Part shown: positions 13,857-17,782 of the stretch, one piece after another
Numbering within the stretch: position 1 is the stretch's first letter
Layout of the letters: each line of letters opens with the position of its first letter
DNA from: DATBSK01 sp964532485
GTDB lineage: Bacteria > Actinomycetota > Acidimicrobiia > IMCC26256 > PALSA-555
Length of the DNA: 17,782 bases
Assembly (NCBI GenBank): GCA_964532485.1
Contig: CAZHKE010000062.1
Coordinates: forward strand, 1 to 17,782
Direction of reading: 5' to 3'
Notes under the pieces: generated by a model
What the model saw: the letters and a program-made list of their open reading frames with translations, nothing else
Told to the model about the DNA's origin: nothing
Database searches by the model: none
Position numbers and translations under genes: made by a program

Positions 13857-14503
13857 GCGCCGACCACGAAGTCGTAGAGAGCGTCGTAGAACGGCGTGAC
13901 GATCGTGGTGAGGACGCCGGTGAAGAAGATCAGCGCGAACAGCACGACGATTCCGTAGGGCCGGAAGCGGTACCAGTGCGGGAGCCACGAGGCAGGTAGC
14001 ACGCGCTCGATGAGCGCGGAGCCGTCGAGCGGGGGAATCGGCAGCAGGTTGAACAGCCCGAGGAGGAGGTTGATGAGCGAGAAGTAGAAGACGATCTCGA
14101 GGAGCAGGTCACCGGTGGCGTTGTCGAACGTGCCGCCGATGCCGCGCCCCTGATCGACCATCCACCGTGCGATCACGGCAAAGATCAGGCAGAGCAGGAA
14201 GTTCGTCGCCGGCCCGGCGAGGCTCACGAACACCAGGTCGCGGCGTGGTCGTCGCAGGCGAGCCGGGTTCACCGGGACGGGCTTCGCGAAGCCGATGACC
14301 GGGAGGCCCGAGAGCGCGCCCAGCGCGGGCAGGACGATCGAGCCGAACGGGTCGATGTGCGGGATGGGGTTGAGCGTGAGCCGACCGGCGCGCTTGGCCG
14401 TGTCGTCACCGAACCAGAGCGCGACGACGCCGTGGCTGATCTCGTGGAGGATCACCGCCACGACGAGGCACAGGAAGAAGATCAGCGCCTCGCGCAGGTC
14501 CAC
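13853..14503 (-). CDS. Site-2 protease family membrane metalloprotease (M50)
   Basis: The 216-residue protein has the zinc-binding HEISH motif (H20, E21, H24) inside the first membrane helix. The second zinc-ligand motif, NLLPIPPLDG (Asp160), lies in a later helix, which defines the M50/S2P family. Hydrophobic segments near residues 7-28, 88-113, 133-160 and 184-204 indicate about four to six membrane helices. It lacks a PDZ or CBS domain, as in the compact bacterial group often found near trpS and scpA. These proteases cut membrane-bound substrates such as anti-sigma factors; the target here is unknown. The start is GTG 14503, 21 nt after the zinc-finger gene stop. It is translationally coupled to the HD gene downstream. 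Confidence 0.93.
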   Translation of the reverse strand: MDLREALIFFLCLVVAVILHEISHGVVALWFGDDTAKRAGRLTLNPIPHIDPFGSIVLPALGALSGLPVIGFAKPVPVNPARLRRPRRDLVFVSLAGPATNFLLCLIFAVIARWMVDQGRGIGGTFDNATGDLLLEIVFYFSLINLLLGLFNLLPIPPLDGSALIERVLPASWLPHWYRFRPYGIVVLFALIFFTGVLTTIVTPFYDALYDFVVGA

Positions 14504-14524
14504 GCGGCGTCCCGACCGCGTCCG

Positions 14525-14851
14525 TCAGCGGGACTTGGAGGCGCAGGTGATGCAGAGCCGGGCCGCGGGCTTCGCCTCGAGCCGGGCCGCCGAGATCTCC
14601 TGCCCGCACGACTCGCACGCCCCGTACGTGCCCGCGTCGAGCTTGCCCAGGGCGTCCTCGACCTCGTCGAGCGAGTCGGCGAGGGTGCCGGCGATCGCGT
14701 CGAGCTCGCCCCGCTCCGCCGTCACCTGGCTCGAGTCGGCGAAGCCCTCGTCGAACGCCTCACCTGCACCGAGCTCCCGCAAGCGGGCCCGCAGGCGCGC
14801 CCGCTCCTCCTCGAGCTGGACGCGAACGACCGAGGTGTCTGGAGCGACCAT
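14525..14851 (-). CDS. DksA/TraR-type C4 zinc-finger protein
   Basis: The 108 residues begin with a charged, heptad-like helix (VQLEEERARLRARLREL), then a turn and a second helix (VEDALGKLDAGTYG). They end in a four-cysteine zinc finger (C79, C82, C100, C103; CESCGQEI...RLCITC), which is the DksA/TraR C-terminal fold. Classical DksA carries a DxxDxA motif at the coiled-coil tip that acts in the RNA polymerase secondary channel. I do not see that motif here, so direct DksA-like control of transcription is uncertain. The ATG at 14851 follows the xerD stop by 3 nt, implying co-translation. Family assignment is firm; function is not. Confidence 0.88.
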   Translation of the reverse strand: MVAPDTSVVRVQLEEERARLRARLRELGAGEAFDEGFADSSQVTAERGELDAIAGTLADSLDEVEDALGKLDAGTYGACESCGQEISAARLEAKPAARLCITCASKSR

Positions 14852-14854
14852 GGC

Positions 14855-15862
14855 TCAATGGTACCGCCGGGGTGCGACGGCGAGACCGGCAGAATCCCTT
14901 GATTCTCCGGAGCGGGGATGGGCGCCGTCGTAGACGGCCCGGAGGCGTTCGGGCGACACCTTCGTGTACACCTGCGTCGTGGAGACGCTGGCGTGTCCCA
15001 GCACCTCCTGGACGACTCGGATGTCGGCGCCGTGGTCGAGGAGGTGCGTGGCGCAGGAGTGCCGGAGCACGTGCGGGTGCACCCGATCCCCGAGACCCGC
15101 CCGCCCACCGGCTTCGCGCACGATCCGCCAGCAGCCCTGGCGTGTGAGCCGGCCCCCGCGGGCGTTCAGGAACACCGCGTCGCCGGCGCGGCGCGCTGCG
15201 CCGCCCGAGCGCGCGAGCTCGGGGCGGCCTCGAGCGAGGTAGGCGTCGAGCGCCTCGCGGGCAGGTCGACCGACCGGGACCACGCGCTCCTTCGCTCCCT
15301 TGCCGAAGACCCGGAGGAGCCCGTCGTCGAGCGCGAGGTCGCGGCGATCCAGCCCCACCAGCTCCGTGATGCGCGCGCCGGTGGCGTAGAGGGCCTCGAG
15401 GATCGCCCGGTCCCGGAGGGCGCGCGGTTCGTCGCCGACGACGACGTCGAGGAGCGCCGACACCTCGGTCTCGCCGAGCGCCTTCGGGATGCCCGCCGGC
15501 ACCTTCGGTGCGCGCACGTCCTCGGTGGGATCGTCGCTGGAGAACCCCTCGTCGACGCAGAACCGGTGGAACGACCGGACGGCCACGAGCGCGCGAGCGA
15601 CGCTGGCCGGCGCCGGCGGGCGGGCATCCGGCTCGTCGCCGACCGTGGATGCGCGCCTCGCGACGTACTCGCGCACCACGCCGACGTCGACTGCGCCCGC
15701 GTCAGCGATGCCCCGAGACCGGAGGAACGACACGTACTCCCGCAGATCACGCCGGTACGCATCGAGCGTGTTGGGTCGCAGCCCGCGCTCCACCGCGAGC
15801 CAGGTCGCGTGCTCGGCCAGCAGGTCGTCGAGGTTGTCCGCGGTCGCGACCGAGTCGGTCAT
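14855..15862 (-). CDS. xerD: Tyrosine recombinase XerD-like (chromosome dimer resolution)
   Basis: The 335-residue protein has an N-terminal SAM-like DNA-binding domain (LAVERGLRPNTLDAYRRDL). The C-terminal catalytic domain holds the full tyrosine recombinase set: R164 (ATGARITEL), K188 (GKGAKERVVPVG), H264-x-x-R267 (HPHVLRHSCATHLL), H290 (LGHASVSTTQ) and nucleophile Y299 (VYTKV). It is about 35 residues longer than usual because of a Pro/Asp-rich insert near residues 70-88 and a ~20-residue tail. The start ATG 15862 overlaps the Nudix stop as ATGA; the open frame upstream of it is a shadow. The pyrG-Nudix-xerD order is conserved in actinobacteria, which marks this as the housekeeping XerD partner and not a phage integrase. 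Confidence 0.94.
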   Translation of the reverse strand: MTDSVATADNLDDLLAEHATWLAVERGLRPNTLDAYRRDLREYVSFLRSRGIADAGAVDVGVVREYVARRASTVGDEPDARPPAPASVARALVAVRSFHRFCVDEGFSSDDPTEDVRAPKVPAGIPKALGETEVSALLDVVVGDEPRALRDRAILEALYATGARITELVGLDRRDLALDDGLLRVFGKGAKERVVPVGRPAREALDAYLARGRPELARSGGAARRAGDAVFLNARGGRLTRQGCWRIVREAGGRAGLGDRVHPHVLRHSCATHLLDHGADIRVVQEVLGHASVSTTQVYTKVSPERLRAVYDGAHPRSGESRDSAGLAVAPRRYH

Positions 15863-16425
15863 GCGCCCGCGGGCACGGACCCGGTGAGGAGCGCGCGGGT
15901 CAAGAGCAGCCCCACGATCGTGGTCGCGTCGACGAGCTCGCGGTGGGCGATCAGGTCGTCGACGGCCGCCAGCGGCACGCGTTCGACGGTCATCACCGCC
16001 TCCTCCGCGGTCGCCGCGCTGGGCGCGTCGAGCGGCGTGAGGTCGAACGCGGCGTACAGGTACGCGTACTCGTCGCAGAAGCCCGGCGAGGTGTAGCACT
16101 CACCGAGCCACTCGAGTCGGCCGGCGCGGTGCGCCACCTCCTCCTCGAGCTCGCGGCGCGCGGTCTCGTCAGGGGCCTCGCCGTCGACGTCGCGCTTGCC
16201 TGCCGGCGCCTCGAGGATCTCGGTGCCCACGGCAGCTCGGTACTGGCGGACGAGGAGCACGTCGGGGGCGTCGCCGAGCACGGGCACGACCGTGACGGCG
16301 CCCGGGTGGCGCACGATCGTCCGGACGAACTGCTCGTCACCCGGTCCTTCGATCGTGGCCTCGAGCAACTCGAGGAAGCCACTGTGCGCACGCATCGTCG
16401 TGTCGACGATGCGGAACCGGGTCAC
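15859..16425 (-). CDS. Nudix hydrolase, ADP-ribose pyrophosphatase type
   Basis: The 188-residue product has a Nudix box beginning at about residue 76 (AGKRDVDGE...TARRELEEEV). The catalytic REUxEE is present as RELEEE. The loop before it is one residue longer than the strict consensus and the closing Gly is Ala. The LLVRQYRAAVG strand before the box and the TSPGFCDEY motif after it match the ADP-ribose pyrophosphatase group. It would split ADP-ribose to AMP and ribose-5-phosphate, though the substrate is inferred. I chose GTG 16425, 10 nt after the pyrG stop; ATG 16395 is an alternative. The stop overlaps xerD. In Mycobacterium a Nudix protein occupies the same place after pyrG. Confidence 0.9.
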   Translation of the reverse strand: MTRFRIVDTTMRAHSGFLELLEATIEGPGDEQFVRTIVRHPGAVTVVPVLGDAPDVLLVRQYRAAVGTEILEAPAGKRDVDGEAPDETARRELEEEVAHRAGRLEWLGECYTSPGFCDEYAYLYAAFDLTPLDAPSAATAEEAVMTVERVPLAAVDDLIAHRELVDATTIVGLLLTRALLTGSVPAGA

Positions 16426-16435
16426 GTCGGCGGTT

Positions 16436-17782
16436 TCACGACCCGGCGAGCATCTCCGGCGCCGAGCGGAGCGGGTCGCCGGCGTCGATCGGGAGACGCG
16501 GGGCTCGCCCCTCGGCGCGGTCGGCGGCGGCACCCACGAACGCGGCGAACAGCGGGTGCGGGCGGTCGGGGCGGCTCTTGAACTCGGGGTGGGCCTGCGT
16601 CGCCACGAAGAACGGGTGCATCTCCCGCGCCAGCTCGATGAACTCGACGAGGCGCTCGTCGGGCGACGTCCCCGAGCAGATCAGGCCGGCGTCCTCGAGC
16701 TTGCGCCGGTACCTGTTGTTCACCTCGTAGCGATGCCGGTGACGCTCGTACACCACGTCCTCGCCGTACGCGTCGCGGACGAGCGTGCCCGGATGCAGCT
16801 TCGCCGGATACGCGCCGAGTCGCATGGTGCCGCCGAGGTCCACGACGTCGCGCTGCTCGTCCATCAGGTCGATGACGGGGTGCGGCGACTGCGAGTCGAA
16901 CTCGCTGGAGTTGGCGCCCGCCAGACCGCACGCGTCGCGCGCGAACTCGATGACCGCGCAGTGCAGCCCGAGGCAGAGTCCGAGGAAGGGCACACCGTGC
17001 TCACGCGCGAAGCCCGCGGCCGTCACCTTGCCGTCGATGCCCCGGAACCCGAAGCCGCCCGGGATCACGATGCCGTCGAGCTCGCGCAGGCGCCCCTCCG
17101 CGAGGAGCCCTTCGGTGTCGTCGGCGGCGATCCAGTCGATCTCGACGCGTGCGCCGCTCGCGTACCCACCGTGGCGGAGTGCTTCGACGACCGAGAGGTA
17201 CGCGTCGGGCAGGTTGACGTACTTGCCGACGAGCCCGATCTTCGCCGGCCGCTCGGCACGCTCGACTCTGGAGACGAGGGCGCGCCACTCGTCGAGGTCG
17301 GGCACCGTGTCGTCGAGCCGGAGCATCGTGCACACGTAGTCGTCGAGTCCCTCCTCGTTCAGCACCAGCGGGATCTCGTAGAGGTGCTCGGCGTCGATCG
17401 CGGACACGATCCCCTGCTCGGGCACGTCGCAGAGCTGAGAGATCTTCTCCTTGAGCCGCGCTGGGATCGGGCGGTCGGAGCGGCACACGATCGCGTCGGG
17501 CTGGATGCCACGGCTGCGCAGCTCGGTGACGGAGTGCTGCGTCGGCTTCGTCTTCTGCTCCCCCGACGGGCCGATGAACGGCACGAGCGTCACGTGGACG
17601 TAGAAGACGTTGTCGCGCCCGACGTCCTTGCGGAACTGCCGGATGGCCTCGAGGAACGGGAGGATCTCGATGTCGCCCACGGTGCCCCCCACCTCGGTGA
17701 TCACGACGTCGACGTCGTCGTCGGCCAGGCGGGTGATGCGCCCCTTGAGCTCGTCGGTGATGTGCGGGATCACCTGCACTGT
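16436..17782 (-). CDS. pyrG: CTP synthase, C-terminal ~448 residues (5' end outside window)
   Basis: PyrG aminates UTP to CTP with glutamine and ATP. The visible part starts at TVQVIPH, which corresponds to about residue 118 of the E. coli enzyme, so roughly 120 N-terminal residues (including the P-loop) lie beyond base 17782. The remaining synthase domain has EVGGTVGDIEI, FIGPSGEQKTKPTQHS and GLVGKYV. The glutamine amidotransferase domain has GGFGFRG, the oxyanion and nucleophile motif FLGLCLGLH with the catalytic Cys, and the His-Glu pair in QAHPEF. The gene is intact through its TGA at 16436-16438. It leads the run Nudix-xerD-zinc finger-protease-HD, with the Nudix start 10 nt downstream. 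Confidence 0.98.
   Translation of the reverse strand, partial: TVQVIPHITDELKGRITRLADDDVDVVITEVGGTVGDIEILPFLEAIRQFRKDVGRDNVFYVHVTLVPFIGPSGEQKTKPTQHSVTELRSRGIQPDAIVCRSDRPIPARLKEKISQLCDVPEQGIVSAIDAEHLYEIPLVLNEEGLDDYVCTMLRLDDTVPDLDEWRALVSRVERAERPAKIGLVGKYVNLPDAYLSVVEALRHGGYASGARVEIDWIAADDTEGLLAEGRLRELDGIVIPGGFGFRGIDGKVTAAGFAREHGVPFLGLCLGLHCAVIEFARDACGLAGANSSEFDSQSPHPVIDLMDEQRDVVDLGGTMRLGAYPAKLHPGTLVRDAYGEDVVYERHRHRYEVNNRYRRKLEDAGLICSGTSPDERLVEFIELAREMHPFFVATQAHPEFKSRPDRPHPLFAAFVGAAADRAEGRAPRLPIDAGDPLRSAPEMLAGS

Noticed and set aside
14855..15862. XerD as a phage or integrative-element integrase
   Set aside because: It sits in the conserved pyrG-Nudix-xerD order with 4-nt overlap to its neighbour and no phage genes nearby.
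14918..16096. A 392-codon plus-strand open frame opposite xerD and the Nudix gene
   Set aside because: It has no domain and is explained by codon-position GC bias of xerD on the other strand.
1..17782. CRISPR arrays, insertion sequences, toxin-antitoxin or defence islands
   Set aside because: No spaced repeats, terminal inverted repeats, transposase motifs or known defence domains were found apart from the single HNH-family protein.

Overview
The window is about 17.8 kb of high-GC DNA carrying chromosomal housekeeping genes with almost no intergenic space. Three things point to an actinobacterium, possibly of the Acidimicrobiia, although the class is an inference. The order pyrG - Nudix - xerD ... 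scpA - scpB - rluB ... cmk ... der matches the order I recall from Mycobacterium and relatives. There is a DUF222/13E12-type HNH protein, which is typical of actinobacteria. Several genes also carry TANNNT -10 boxes exactly 6 nt before their start codons, the arrangement expected for leaderless mRNAs.

Layout from left to right. Bases 1-78 hold a complete tRNA-Pro(GGG) on the minus strand. A plus-strand DUF222/HNH protein follows and converges on a small zinc-ribbon/membrane protein that lies downstream of der. The minus-strand pair DUF512 radical SAM protein - der overlaps by ATGA. It is divergent from ispH (plus), which in turn runs tail-to-tail into plsC with a 30-bp overlap. A long minus-strand run, probably one transcription unit, follows: scpA - scpB - rluB-like - aroH - tyrA - aroA - cmk - plsC. 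It combines chromosome segregation, rRNA modification, aromatic amino acid synthesis, CMP phosphorylation and phospholipid synthesis. trpS (plus) is divergent from scpA and ends at a 29-bp tandem hairpin repeat. A second minus-strand run, pyrG (5' end outside the window) - Nudix - xerD - DksA/TraR-type zinc finger - site-2 protease - HD-domain protein, converges on that repeat.

Functional themes. AroA, AroH and TyrA supply three steps of the shikimate-to-tyrosine route and sit in consecutive genes. PyrG and Cmk both serve cytidine nucleotide supply. ScpA/ScpB and XerD serve chromosome condensation and dimer resolution. Der and the RluB-like enzyme serve ribosome maturation. IspH and PlsC serve membrane lipid precursors. 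The two interior plus-strand genes, ispH and trpS, each have their own leaderless-type promoter and look like single-gene inversions within an otherwise minus-strand block.

I found no prophage, insertion sequence, CRISPR array, toxin-antitoxin pair or recognisable new defence system. The most unusual items are small: the tandem terminator-like repeat, back-to-back leaderless promoters, unusual residues in AroA, TrpS and the HNH protein, and two poorly characterised small genes (the zinc-ribbon/TM protein after der and the HD protein coupled to the site-2 protease). No gene-free stretch exceeds 300 bases; the longest is 79-257, which holds the tRNA leader, its likely promoter and a 10-bp palindrome.
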